Below are positions 1-12,022 of a stretch of DNA of 64,000 nt, in pieces. The stretch spans positions 1,488,001 through 1,552,000 of the forward strand of contig BCJC01000004.1 in NCBI GenBank assembly GCA_001600175.1, given 5' to 3'. The position numbers were made by a program, and so were the translations under genes. Position 1 is the first letter of the stretch. Every line of letters starts with the position of its first letter. This DNA is from Erythrobasidium yunnanense (taxonomy: Eukaryota; Basidiomycota; Cystobasidiomycetes; Erythrobasidiales; Erythrobasidiaceae). Below the pieces are notes generated by a model. The model saw nothing but the letters and a program-made list of their open reading frames with translations, made no database searches and was not told where the DNA came from.

Positions 1-2
1 AA

Positions 3-140
3 TTGACGGTCTATCAAGATGTAGGCCACTGTCTACAGGAAGACGCGCCGGATCGTCTGGCAGGGACGCTCTTGGAGTTCTGGCGTCGGAATGATGTCCA
101 TGATATTCTCAAGAATGTAAAGAAGGTTGGTCAAGCATGA
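3..140 (+). CDS. Protein phosphatase 2A methylesterase, 3' end only
   Basis: The first 46 codons of the window are open on the plus strand and end in TGA. The peptide reads DVGHCLQEDAPDRLAGTLL near its end. This resembles the C-terminus of PP2A methylesterase (PPE1/PPME1), where GH.V.EDAPD.VA holds the catalytic histidine of the alpha/beta-hydrolase triad. The enzyme removes the methyl ester from the C-terminal leucine of the PP2A catalytic subunit. The rest of the gene, including the nucleophile serine, lies upstream of the window. The histidine is present. It ends about 250 bp before the acyl-CoA oxidase on the same strand. The assignment rests on a short stretch, so another alpha/beta hydrolase is possible. 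An intron could start at GTTGGT just before the stop, which would change the last few residues. Confidence 0.6.
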   Translation: MTVYQDVGHCLQEDAPDRLAGTLLEFWRRNDVHDILKNVKKVGQA

Positions 141-391
141 AGCAAGTAATCTGAAATCGGCTTTCATTGGTATCAGATGTCTCCGTCCAGTCGTTGGCGT
201 TCTGTAAGAAACAGGCTGTGGGATTATTAGGCTCATATGTATTTCGAGTAGACATACTGTACAATGTATTGAAAAGCTATCGATTGTTGAGATTCTGCGT
301 TTCTCGAGGCACCGGCAATTGATCACGCTGAAAGTCGAGGCTTGGTCCTGCTCCAAACACTGACGAAGCCTTGCAGCTGCATTACAGCAAG

Positions 392-3300
392 ATGGCACAA
401 CCTCGCGAAACAAAGCCTCAACAGCATGTCCTCGCAGTACCCCCACCTCCTCTAGAAACGATGAAAGGTTCATCACGATGACCTGCATGAATTGGCCATG
501 GACGAAGGCTGAGCGAGTTCGCAGCCGAGCGCGAATACTGTCCTTTTGACAAGCGAAGATTAAGCTATGCACTCCATGGTGGAAGAAGCAACCTCGTCTT
601 GTATGCCTATTCACTATCGATCACTTCCGGCTATATCGCACTGGACTTACCTGAATATCTTCGCAGCAAAGAGAAAGTAATGCAAGAGCTAGAGAGAGAT
701 CGTAAATGCTTTACAATCTGCTCGCAGGCCGGGGATGCTAATGTCAATGTCTTCCCAATCTAGCTGCCTTCCAGCTCTTCGACATACATGACCTGACAAA
801 GGACCAAATCCGTGAAAGAACCATGAGCAAATTCCATACTCTAGTACACTACGTCACCACAGAACGTCTGGACCTATTTCAGGACAGACTGCAGATCATA
901 AGCATAGCCGATCCAGCGTTTTGGACCAGATTCGGCGTGCATTACGGTCTTTTCCTTGGTGAAGCACACTTTTGAAGTCCTTCTCCGAGTAAGCTGACGT
1001 TCTGGCATCGTAGGCGCTCTTCGATCTGGCGCAACCTCAAATCAGTTCAGCTACTGGATGGACAAGGGTGTACTAGGTTTAAATAGCACGATCGGGTGTT
1101 TTTGCATGACAGAGCTAGGACAGTCAGTGATTCCGTCGAATCCGGTCTTTGCGGGATCGCCTCTGACAGATTTGGGCTTCAGCGGATCGAACGTGGCCGG
1201 CTTGGAGACCACTGCGACCTTTGATGAGAAGACGGATGAGTTTGTGATACATACACCAACTGTATCTGCTACTAAATGGTGGATAGGTGGGTCAAGTCAA
1301 GATACACCGACTGTATCCGTGACTAACTGCTGGAATAGGTGGGCTAAGCCATACTGCAAACCATGCTGCCGTGTTCGCGCAGATGTGGGTGCATGGCAAA
1401 AACTATGGCACCAAGACATTCATGTAGGTCCGGGATCAGTGGCTTCAGGTAGTCTCCAGCTGACTCTTGACGCCTACCTAGCGTTCCTTTGCGGGACCTG
1501 AAGTAAGGCCGTTGTGAATGCTAACCCATAAGTTTCTAGCTGATCGCGATATTTCAGAACATACAAACCACTTCCTGGCATTACCATAGGAGATATCGGA
1601 AAGAAGATGGGTCGAGACGGCATTGTGCGTACCGTGCGTCTAATAAGCTTAGCTTTCTGACCAACCTTGCAGGATAACGGCTACTGTCAATTCACATACG
1701 TCCGGATCCCACGAAGCTACATGCTTCAAAAGCATACCCAAGTTACGAGAGAGGGCAAGGTCTTCGAACCACCCCTACAGCAGCTCACCTACGGAGCGCT
1801 CTTGCAAGGTCGAACAACTATGGTAGCCGACGCTGGTAATGTCAGCAAGAAAGCTTTGACCATAGCTCTAAGATACGGTGCCATACGTCGTCAATTCAAG
1901 ATAGGAGATAGTCCAGTACGTATCTAAATCGCTGGACCTGCGAAATAGCTAGATGCTTACGCATCAATTCAGCTGGAAACACAACTGCTAGATTATCCGT
2001 TGCATCAGAGGCGACTCCTGCCGCTACTCTCGCAGGCAATTGCCATTGGTTTCACCGCCTTGAGGTACTGTTCTTCGACTAGTATCGAAATCACGGCCGC
2101 TGATGCAGCGCTTGACCAGGATGACCGCTCTCTACAACGATCTCATGGAGAAGCTTGAGACGTTCGATACCGGCAGCAGCGCGAAAGAAACGCAAGAGGT
2201 TCTTGACAAGCTGAAAGAAACCCATGCTACTTCAGCAGGATTGAAAGCATTTTGTAAGCGGCCCTTGAGCTTTTCTTCCGTCTGACTACTAACTTGGCTC
2301 ATTCCCGGCAGGCACCTGGGCTTGCTTAGATACTATCGAGAAGTGTCGTCAAGCTTGTGGAGGGCACGGCTATTCGGCTTATGTCGGTCTAGCCAGTATG
2401 TTCGCCGATCAAGCTGTCCAGTGCAGCTGGGAGGTTAGTACGCTTCCCCGCAAAGCTCAAGTCATGTCTGATTCTATCGTATGCACAGGGTGACAACACG
2501 TAGGCTGGACCGAACCATTGACAAAGATTGCTGAGACTGACTCCCTCTCAGCATCCTGACTCTACAGTCTGGACGTAGCTTGATAGGCTCTTACCTGGAA
2601 GCTATTTCAGGCAAGAAAGTAGCTGATGGTGTTGCCTATCTCAACTCGGTTGCTACGACTGCCAATGACAAATGCAGCGCAGATACCGATCCTGCGGCTT
2701 TGGAAACCATGGACCGAGCTTGGGACTGCGTAGCTGCGAATTGCGTCAAGAAGGCTGCAGATGACTTCACCCGATACGTCAAGGAAGGCAAGAACAAGGA
2801 GATGGCGCATGAGCTCTGCTCACAGGAGCGTTACATAGCCAGCAAGGTACCGGCCTTCCACAGAGTTTCATGACTAGCTACTGATGTATATTTGCAGATA
2901 CACTCTACCGGTTACATCTATCGCAACTTCAGATCTGCTATCCAGGAGATGGCAGCCAAGGAGGATGCCTCAGATGGGGTCGTAGAGATTCTCAGCAAGA
3001 TCTGCCAGCTTTACGGGTGCTGGTCCGTAGACGAGAACGCTGCATTTTTTCTTAAGTATCATTTCTACGATGGCAAGCAGATGGACGTCATCTCAGCTCA
3101 AGTCGCCGCGCTGTGTGCTGAACTTCGTAAGAGTGCGATGAGCATTGTCGATGCCTTTGCGTTTTCGGATGTAGGTGTAGCATGCCTCCAATACGCTGCT
3201 GCTCGGGCTGATACCAGGATGCCAATATAGCACATCATTAACTCTCCGCTTGGACGAGCCGACGGTGATATCTACAATCACTACTTCAACCTCGTCCGAC

Positions 3301-3497
3301 AGGCCAACCCATCTCAGCCAGTACCGCCCTACTTTGAGAAGCTTATCAAGCCGCTGTTGGAGAGGCAGCCTATGGCTTTGGACGACGCCAGCGACATGGA
3401 CCTCGACAGTGAGATTCAAGAAATGATTGAGGAGCGAGAACAGGGTCGACAGGAGCATAAGCTGGGCGAGGAAGAGCCCAAGACAGCTGCTGATTAG
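392..3497 (+). CDS. Peroxisomal acyl-CoA oxidase
   Basis: This enzyme does the first step of peroxisomal beta-oxidation: FAD-dependent desaturation of acyl-CoA with release of H2O2. About 16 introns of 43-66 nt are inferred (for example 468-524, 601-666, 959-1013, 1123-1182, 1287-1338). The joined exons read through the family's landmarks: [42 protein letters not shown] followed by [34 protein letters not shown], and the FAD/active-site stretch [13 protein letters not shown]. The C-terminal oxidase domain runs to about 3497. The start at 392 ([12 protein letters not shown]) gives a normal N-terminus; the first intron has a poor GTTCAT donor, so the start is the weakest part. The C-terminus is KTAAD with no SKL-type PTS1 signal. 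That is known for fungal acyl-CoA oxidases, which are imported through Pex5 without PTS1. The intron at 1287-1338 lies in a tandem repeat. Confidence 0.93.
1249..1349 (+). repeat. Imperfect 50-bp tandem repeat spanning an intron of the acyl-CoA oxidase
   Basis: Two adjacent copies start near 1249 and 1300, offset by about 51 bp, with roughly 80% identity. Both contain CTGTATC...ACTAA...TGG...ATAGGTGGG. Copy 1 encodes the conserved [11 protein letters not shown]. The inferred 52-nt intron (1287-1338) begins at the GT of the ATAG|GTGGG in copy 1 and ends at the AG of the same sequence in copy 2. Copy 2 therefore lies mostly inside the intron, and its ACTAAC gives a good branch site where copy 1 has ACTAAA. 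Confidence 0.85.
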
Positions 3498-3662
3498 TAG
3501 TCGCGTGCGCATCTAGAGCTCTCCTTCAACTCCTCCAATTAGACCGTCAATCAAATTAGGTGTAGACTTTGTAGCTACAGACTTCACTGCTCGGTACCAC
3601 ATGCTTTCCTGCTAGAACAAATTCGCATGGTACTGCTTTCTGCCGACACGTATCATCTCGCA

Positions 3663-5234
3663 ATGTCTGGCAACACGCCTTTGCGTTATTCCACGCCGCA
3701 GCACTCGCAAGTTGCACGTCTGCGACAGCATCCACGGCCTCCTACAGCTTCCTCGTCGTCTTCGCCGTCTCATCGCACTCCAAGTCGAAACAGCTCGCGG
3801 GAAGGCAGCAGCGAAGATGTCTTTACAGCGACGCCAAACGGCAGAAGCAGTAGCTACGAGCACGCTCAAGGACGTGCTGGAACACCATCCTCTGCTAAAA
3901 GACTGGCAAAAGTCCGCATCGTCAAGTCGCATAAACCCTGGAGCCAGCGGTGCGCTGAGCTGAAGTCACAAATGAGCCTTGCAAACCCTACTGAAAGCGA
4001 TGTTGCGGCAGGCTGTTGAGCATTCCGAGGGACCTCTGGGACAGATACGAGCTCCACCTCAGCGAGACCCTAAGCCTCGATATCGATAATCTGCAAGACC
4101 TAGCTTACCCGTAAGCCTTCAGACTTTCGATTGTCAGCTTCTTATGTGCAAGAACGTGGTTTTGACTGTCTCTCATAGAGCAGGAGCTGGCTGCCTGCTG
4201 GCACATACTTTCCTTCGTCTAGCGTTAACAGCTTCCGAAGCATACGGAACATCGTCTCGGCAGACAACGCATGGCAGATCTGGCAAGCTGGCCAACACGG
4301 CCGAGCAACGCCTGGAAGAACTCCGTCGAGCCAGCTCTGGTGGATTAAACAAATTAGCCAACGGAAAGGGACTGGTCTTTTCGCTGGTATGTGTATTTCC
4401 TTGAGTCTCGAACTTAGAGTCAGTCTGAAAGAAGCCTCTAGGCATCCTCTATCACATGGATACTCGTCATAGTCAGTTGCGCGAACGCGCTGTACCTCTT
4501 TACGAGGCACAGGAAATATACTATGTTTTTAAGAAGAGTATGTCTTGGTCTGCCTTCAGGGACATTGCTTTGGGCTGACTTAATATCAGGATCCTCTAAA
4601 TTCGCCCCACTCGCGCACGGTAACGATGGACCAAGCGATGCAGACCGACGATGCCGAAGAGACGCCGTCGTCTTTCTGGAGGAAACTGCTGTGAGCCATC
4701 AATATTTATGTTGATTCATACCAATCCTGACCAGCTTTCTTTAGGGCCAGTTTATATCGCATTGTTGGCAGAGATCTAGACAGGCCTGTCTCGAAACAGA
4801 CTGTTCAAGAACTGACAATATGGACCCCACCTGTTTTCGCTCTACGATTCTTCAGTATCTACTCACCCCCTCTGGCGATCTTCACGCAATTTCTCTCGCG
4901 CTCCAATGCTCTTCCTTTCCTTTTTGCATCGGCGTGTTTGTCCTTACAGACGTGGTACCTGATCCGCATCTATACAGCGACCCTCAATGACCGTCAGCTG
5001 CTCAACAAAGAGGTTATGCACGAGTACGATACGAAATTTGTCAACCCACGCATAAACTATGCAAGGCACGATGTAGGAGTGCAGACCAACGAGGCAGAGT
5101 TCGTGTATCAGAATGAATGGATGCCGCATACAGAAAGAGGATCAGCGAGAAAGAGTATGATGTACAGAGAAGGAGGGTCTATGCAGAGGCTGCCTCGAAG
5201 CAGTACTTCTGGAGCACTAGGTCGCGGCTATTGA
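3663..5234 (+). CDS. Nur1/Mug154-family nuclear rim membrane protein
   Basis: Yeast Nur1 is an inner-nuclear-membrane protein that works with the LEM-domain protein Heh1/Lem2 in rDNA anchoring and silencing. The joined exons give a Ser/Pro-rich N-terminal tail of about 100 residues, then IPRDLWDRYELHLSETLSLD, then a hydrophobic segment around AGCLLAHTFLRLALTA. A second membrane segment, TWILVIVSCANALYLFTRHR, follows. Next come the family landmarks: LTIWTPPVFALRFFSIYSPP, a third hydrophobic stretch, and NKEVMHEYDTKFVNPRI with RHDVGVQT. These match the DUF2418/Nur1 family as I remember it. Four or five introns are inferred, among them one ending GGCAG near 4011 and one at 4389-4440. An in-frame ATG also lies at 3627; I prefer 3663 (MSGNTP). 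The exact function in this fungus is inferred from the family only. Confidence 0.8.
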
Positions 5235-5339
5235 GGCTGCGCAATGGCTGTAAGAATAGTACGAATGCCTTTTGAAACATCCAAACCTTTGTAGACCTTT
5301 CTCGGTGCGGCTTTGGCAATCTACAACCGGCATCTCGCA

Positions 5340-8101
5340 ATGGTGTACAAGCTAAGCGCGACACTGTCAGGCCATTCACAGGATGTACGCTGCGTTGCTT
5401 CATCGTCCTCGTCCTCTTCGCCGTCCGGTACTCGTATATTATCGTCATCTCGCGACAAGACTGCCAGATCCTGGAAGCTCGACGAAGCTGGAGGCCGTCA
5501 AGCCTGGATTCAGGACGCTGTCTACGCTGGACACGACAACTTCGTCGGCGCTGTCACTGCTGCTACCTTGAGCGATGGAACCCAGCTCGCGATAACGGGC
5601 AGCAACGATGCAACGATATGCGTGAGCGAGCTTGGCTTTCGTAGCGCTGTAGTATGCTGAGCTATCCTTCGTACGGTCTTCTCCTCTTTATCTTCATGCT
5701 CCCAGGTCTGGCCGTTGTTGCAAGCTGATCCAACGAGCACCTCGTCACCGCTCAAGACTCTCGTCGGTCATGCTGCAAATGTATGTGCGCTGGACGCATA
5801 CAACAATCTGCTAGCTAGCGGGAGCTGGGATCAGTTAGTAGATGTGACTGTGCTTCCAGAAGACCTATCCGGCTGACGCGTATCGATCTTATGCATTCAG
5901 GACTGCAAAGGTTTGGGACCTCGAAGACCCGTCTGGCCAGGCGCTTCTTAGCCTTGAAGGCTCTGAGCTGTCTATATGGGCTGTTAAGATCCTGCCAGGC
6001 TCTTCAGCATCCTCCGGCATTCGTACGCTCACAGCGTCCGCCGACAAAATCATACGCCTCTACACTGGGGCATCCATCACTCGGGTCTTTAAAGGCCATA
6101 CTCAACCTGTCCGTGCCCTCTGCTTACTTCCGGAAAGTCTAGGGAAGAACCTTTTCGCATCTGCGGGCAACGACGGTCTTATCAAAATATGGGATTGGGA
6201 GAATGGAAGCTGTGTAAAGACCCTTGACGGTCATGAATCCTTTGTCTACTCTCTGGCGGCATTAGCGAATGGCGGTTTGGTGTCATCAGGCGAAGATCGC
6301 AGCGTGAGAGTCTGGGACAAGGATACTGGTGCCTTGAAGCAGACCATTACGATACCTGCCATCAGTATATGGTCCGTAAGCATACTCACCGGAACCGATG
6401 ACATTATAGTCGGATCTTCAGACAGTCAAGTCCGCCTCTTTACGGAATCCTCCGAACGTCAGGCATCAGCACAGGATGTGGCTACCTACGAAGAAGCGAT
6501 ATCTTCCTCGGCTATCAACTCGTCTCAGATTGGCGATGTGAAAAAGTCTGACCTTAAATCTGAATCTACCCTTCTCGAACGGCGCGGCAAGAAGGAGGGC
6601 GAGATTGCCATGGTCAAGCACTCAGTCACGGGAGATGTAGAGGCACACCAGTGGTCATCTGCGGAAGGCAAATGGCTCAAGATTGGAAGTGTCGTCGATG
6701 CTGTTGGGTCAGGCAGGAAACAGCTCTACGAAGGCAAAGAATATGATTATGTCTTCGATGTGGATGTGGAAGAAGGTCGTCCGCCGTTAAAGCTACCTTA
6801 CAATGCCACTCGTGTGTATTACATGCACCAAGTATATAGACGTATTGCTGACCATCAATACACAGAGAATCCCTACGAAGCAGCGCAAAAGTTCCTCTCA
6901 ACATACGAATTACCGCAATCATATGTGGACCAAGTTGTACAATTCATCGAAAAGAATACAGGAGGCGCTACGTTAGGAGGTCAAGGTGGTATGGATCCGT
7001 ATACAGGGGCTTCTAGCTATAGGAGCAGCGGAGCCACATCTGCGGGAAACGCCCAGCAAAATAGCAACACAAGCTTCTCTGGCGACCCGTGGAGCGGTAT
7101 GCTGAGCCTTTTGCCCATGACAAACCTTACTGACATCTTGACATCAGCGTCCAGCTCGTCCACGTCAGCAAGACTGACGACCTCGATGTTCCCCCTAGTA
7201 AGCTGATATCACCGTGTCTGATTGCCTGGCTGACTTTATCCTACAGAAAACGTTTCTGTCCTTCGCACAAGCGAATGTGTCGGCTGCATCGAAGAAAATT
7301 CTCGACCTGAATACGACACTATCCAACGATATTGTGAGCACGTCATTTCTTTACAAATAGCGAAGACGTGATGCTAATCTGTATGTGCTTTTCTTGTAGA
7401 CTACGGCTACTGAATTTCCCATGGACACAGCGGATATCACGACCCTCCAAAGTCTAGTCTCCTCTATCTCTACTTCCCCCACTGCTCTAGCGGTCGATAC
7501 AGCCACCTATACCCTCCTGGAGAAGCTTCTCGATTGGCCATCCTCATCCCGCTTCCCTGTTCTGGATCTGATACGCATCGTTGCGATACATGCACCTATA
7601 TCAGGGCTTCTTTTCCAATTGCTCAACAACGTCTCTCCCAATCCATCAGCCTCGCAGAAAGAGAACGAAACAAATGCAATGCTGGCGCTTCGAGGTATCG
7701 CAAATCTCTTCATCAAGGATGCCGCATCTTTGGTCGACAACGCAGGCGAAGCACTAGAGACACTTTCAGTCATTGGAATCGATGGCTTAAATAAGAACGC
7801 CAGGATAGCAGTGGCTACAGTAGCTCTCAATTATTCTGTCCTGGCTGTAGAGAACAAGTTGCCGGCGCTGGCGGTTGCACATCTCCTGGACCTCATTGCG
7901 GCATTGCTCGCTGACAACGAGCCAGAGACAATCTACAGAGCCATAGTAGGCTTTGGCAATATCGTCTACTCGTCGGACAAGGTCAAGGGGTCCATTCAGA
8001 TAGGCACTTTGCAAGGCTTAAAGAGCCGAGCGGAAACACTGGCTAGAAGTGGGGAGTCCCGTACAAAGGACGCTGTAAGGGACATCGTCGCAAAGTTGTA
8101 A
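5340..8101 (+). CDS. Doa1/Ufd3/PLAA-type WD40-PFU-PUL ubiquitin-binding protein
   Basis: Doa1 (Ufd3, Lub1; PLAA in animals) is a cofactor of the AAA ATPase Cdc48/p97 in ubiquitin homeostasis and vesicle sorting. The N-terminal half is a WD40 propeller with clear repeats: LSGHSQDVRC, GHDNFVGAVTA, LVGHAANVCALDA, FKGHTQPVRALC, LDGHESFVYSLAA, ending in SVRVWDKDTG. Then comes a PFU-like segment with YEGKEYDYVFDVDVEEG and the LPYNATR and NPYEAAQKFL motifs. The C-terminal alpha-solenoid (about 7230-8101) corresponds to the PUL domain that binds Cdc48. Introns lie near 5620-5704, 5832-5900, 7200-7246 and 7335-7399. The start MVYKLSATLSGHSQ at 5340 is the first ATG directly before the first repeat. 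The gene ends about 200 bp from the convergent protease gene. Length and domain order are as expected. Confidence 0.93.
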
Positions 8102-8308
8102 TAGCATTAACGTTAGTCAAGAAGTTTTTACCGCTGCAAGCATTGTCGTGGTGTTTGCAAAAGAAGAGTGGCGACATTGCGGTATAGATACAGCATCATT
8201 GTATTCCTGCCATCTAAGTTACAGTGACCTCACAGATTCGAGCGGATATCATTGTATCTAACGCAAGCAAGCATCATCAGCTTGCCCCTCCATCAGGTGT
8301 TAAAGCGC

Positions 8309-11300
8309 CTACTCTACTACAGGCTTCGACGGTGGCCCAAGGATCATGAGCTTGCGAATGGTCTCTTGTTTCCCGAACAGACGTTTGCCATCGAAGTTGC
8401 TTGGCTCGAAGCTGTCCTGCAATTTCTGTCGAGCTCGAGCGGTCTCAGAGGCTTTGCCTGCTCTTTCCAGCTCGCTGGCAATCTTCGACTGAAGGTCCTC
8501 TATCAGAGGCGTGGGGCTGGCTTCAAGCAGAGCCCTCATGTCGGCTGACACCTCAACACCAGCTTCCGATAACTGAGCGGCTGCAAGCTCGAGCGTTTCC
8601 TTGCTAACATGCTGGGACTGCATATGAATGGAAATTTTGGCACGCTTCGCGCTGGCAGGGTGAATCCTCTCCTTGAAGAAGGCGATGATGTCCTTCTTCG
8701 ATATATCGGCCAAAAGCGATGCATCCCGAGCCTTTCTCTCAAAGTCCAGGTATCCAGAATGGATGTGTACGTAGTAAGATCCGAATTCCCCGTGTAGGTT
8801 CTTGTAATCTTCCTTTAAGCGGTTGTGCAGACTCAACTTCTCCTCTTCAAACTTCTCCTCGCTCATCTCCTGAAGGTATGTTTCGAAGTTGGAAAGGAAG
8901 CTGTCGATTCGGCCTTCGAGATAAGCGGCATCGCGCTCTGACTGGATAGTGATGCGGAAGCCAGTCATTCCGATACTTGCTCGCGCAGACGAGTGCACCA
9001 AGTAGCCTAGCTGTTCCTTCGTTCGGAGAGTATCGAAACACTGCTCGTTGATGAGCTGACAAAAGAGGGAGTTGCGAATGCGTACGGCATCGTTTGCGTC
9101 ATCCCCGAGGTAGCAGAACTGTAATTGCAAGTGTCATTAGCTATACAAGGGCTAACTATGCCTACCGACTCACATATTCGATTGCAGAGTTGGTTTGTTC
9201 CGCATGAGGGACCGGTAGACGGAGTATGAGGTTGGAGGCTGTCGATAGCAACCTTAGCACGATTCTCACCACGGTGATCACGAATAGAACGTACATTCGG
9301 GTACAAGCAAGCTCAGAGGCGATATCCTCTGATCTTCTGGCAAAGGCTTGCTCCTGAAAGTGTTCTCTGCAAGGCTAATGATGCGAACAGCGTCCTCTTT
9401 GAGCATGTTTCCATGGGCCAAAGCATCAATGTGCAGGTTTTTGAAGAGTTCGGGAATGAAAGCTTGGAGTGATTCGGTAGTTATGCCTAGCCGCAAGGTC
9501 GAAGGATCAGCTCGAGATACTGCGAAATATGACGGATGCGCCAACCTTCTAGCTGCTCCAACTTCTCCTCTGGAGTATACACCTTGCTCTGCGTCAGGTA
9601 GCTCGTCCAGTACATCGAGAGCTGACTCGGTGTAGCGAGCTTGAAGTTCTGGTATTTTCTTCTGTTCTGATCTTTAATGATCTCGAAACGTTGAGGGTCT
9701 ATCTGCAAGTCTACCATCTTCTCCATAACGACTTTTGCGAGCACAGCCAGCTTGTCATTGTATCCGTCCAGGTTTAGCAAAATGCCATCCGCCTGGGTCT
9801 CCAGACCGTAGCGCAAGCCCGCTAAATCGGCATCATAGCTATACTCGTTCATAGCTTCCATAACGAGATCGAGGTATACACGAGTGAGGACGGAGTTGAG
9901 AGCGGAAGCATCGATGACAGGGCTGTAATACAGAGAGTCAGCTTCCTCGGGTCTGGACAAGCAATAAAATGTAGAGTATTGCTCACTTCTTGATGTACAT
10001 TGCTACGGCTGCACGCGGTACCATCCATCTATCGTCCTTCTTATGCCATAAGCGAGAGACGCTATTCTGTCTGACGCAGGAGGGACGGCGAGTTGGCGTT
10101 TTTGCCTTTTCACCCAGGATATCAAGATTGCTGGGGATGAACGAGTTGGGTTGAGGAAGAGATAGATCCTTGGTGAGGTCTTCTTTGGTGCCTCCGGCCA
10201 AGAGTTCGGCAGTAAATGGTTCCAGACGATATTGCGTGCCATACCACTGTTCTTTCTGGTTCCACTCGAGTCCATCTAGTGGATCCTTGCTGCATAGTGT
10301 GATTCGACAGTTCTCCGGCGTAAGGCCTTGCAATTGCTCCTTCACGAGCTGGGGCTGCCATTCTTTCAGTAGCCATGGAGCAGAAAGCAGCCATTCTCGC
10401 GGGTATGGCTTCTGCATCTGCGTGCACAGCTGTGTGACGTAATTCATCGGCTTGCCCTTCTCTAAGAACCTGTATGCCATCTCGTTGAGCATTGTCTGTT
10501 CCTTGAACGCCCATTCTTGAGGATCTGTATCTCTGAGCAGATCGATATATGCGAAAACGATAGCTGCTACTTTCTGATGATTTGCAAGACCAGCTTGCGT
10601 GAGAGAGACACTAATCTTGAAGAGATCGAAACCGGTTGCTCCAGACCCTGCGCCAGCACCGAGGCCTTCTGCCCAACCCAGCTTCTTTAGGTATGATAGG
10701 ATAGATCCTTCCCCTTCATGGCCTAAGTAGTGCGTAATGAAGTGACCAGGCTTGGAAGCGAAGAGAGGGCTCTGATCAGGGCATGGGAAGACGAGTTCGA
10801 GTGATCGGATATTCTTGACGGCTTGAGCGTAGACGTGCTGTTTCAGCTCTTTAGGAGTGAAGGGGGAGCCTGAGAAGACGATAGGCGGTAGCCTCTTGTT
10901 CTCGACCGGCGAGAAGGTGTCGACTACAAGCTTTGTAAGCTCATCCAGCGATTCTACGGCAAAGTTGAGGTTAGCGTTAATCGGGTGATAGTCATGGTAG
11001 GTGAAGCTACCTTTGCCAACTACTGCAAGCTTCATGACATTTGCAGAGTAATACTGGTTGTACCACTTGATGAGTTCTGCTCTGACATCTCTTCCCTCCT
11101 GTCTCGGTCCATCCCATAGCGTATTCTTATTTCCCGTTCCGAACCTCCAGTAATGATGGCTCTTAGAGCTCGTTGACTTTTCTAGCTGAAACATCCTCCA
11201 GTTATCGCTTTGCAGATTCTTCTTGTTCTCCGAGTCTACAGCTAGGATCTCTCTTTCTGTACAGGAATCCGAGAATAAGGGTGCAATGAAGAATTGTACG

Positions 11301-12022
11301 AATCTATCGAGTGCACCAGGGAAAGCAGGTGGATGGACATCGAAGAAGTAGACCGTCTCGTCCATTCCGGTGTATGCATTCGACATGCCATTGTTCTTGG
11401 ACAGATAGTCGTTGTAGTCGTTTTCGGCAGGGTACTGCGAGCAAATCTACTTTAATTGTGGTTGCAGAGTCAATAAGCAAGCTGTGCCCACCTTCTCGGT
11501 GCCCATGAAGAGCAGATGTTCGCAGAAGTGCGCCATCCCTTGGGCGTTCTCAGGATCGCTCAAATGTCCGACTCTGACACTGATACCAGCAGCAGCCTTG
11601 TCCGAGTTGCTGTCCGAGACCAGTGTGCATTCGAGGCCGTTCGCGAGCCGGATCAATCGATACTGCCTATCGTCGTTCGGCGACTGCTCGAGCTGGGGCA
11701 GGAAGGTAGCATGTTTGTGACCTTGAAGTGTTTGATAGCCATGCGGAAGAATATCGGGGTTCAGATGCGACAACGATGGCGCATAAGGGTCATTTGGGAG
11801 GGATGTCGTCCAGGCTGCTTGCTCAACGTTCGCACTTGAACTGGCCAAGCTGGCGTATCCATTGCTATTTGCATTCACCATTCTGGGAATCGATGGAAGT
11901 CGTCGTTTTGATGGAAACCAGCGGGAAGAAGCAGCGATTCCTCGTTGACGGATTGATCCAGCAGCAACCGAACGAGCAGCAGCGAGCGTTGTTGCGCGGT
12001 AGAACGGTCGGAAAGCGTGCAT
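8309..12022 (-). CDS. Insulin-degrading-enzyme-type M16 metalloprotease (insulysin/Ste23 family)
   Basis: A zinc protease of about 1,100 residues, read right to left in about five exons. The inverted zinc site is HFCEHLLFMGTEK (HxxEH) at about 11500-11530. It is followed across an intron by YPAENDYNDYLSKNNG and NAYTGMDETVYFFDV, with the third ligand region near the STEREILAVDSE-like stretch (here CTEREILAVDSENKKN). Later landmarks are HEGEGSILSYLKKLGWAEGL and the C-terminal FDTLRTKEQLGYLV with its substrate-binding context. Introns are inferred near 11440-11492, 9926-9985, 9487-9545, about 9230-9298 and 9131-9172. The start at 12022 gives an arginine-rich, acid-free N-terminus (MHAFRPFYRATTLAAARS) like a mitochondrial presequence. 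A second in-frame ATG at 11881 would skip it. Yeast Ste23 matures a-factor; IDE degrades small peptides. Confidence 0.93.

Noticed and set aside
33-614. A 193-codon leftward open frame over the start of the window
   Set aside because: It overlaps the plus-strand methylesterase end and the first exons of the acyl-CoA oxidase, both of which match known families. The leftward frame has no recognisable content.
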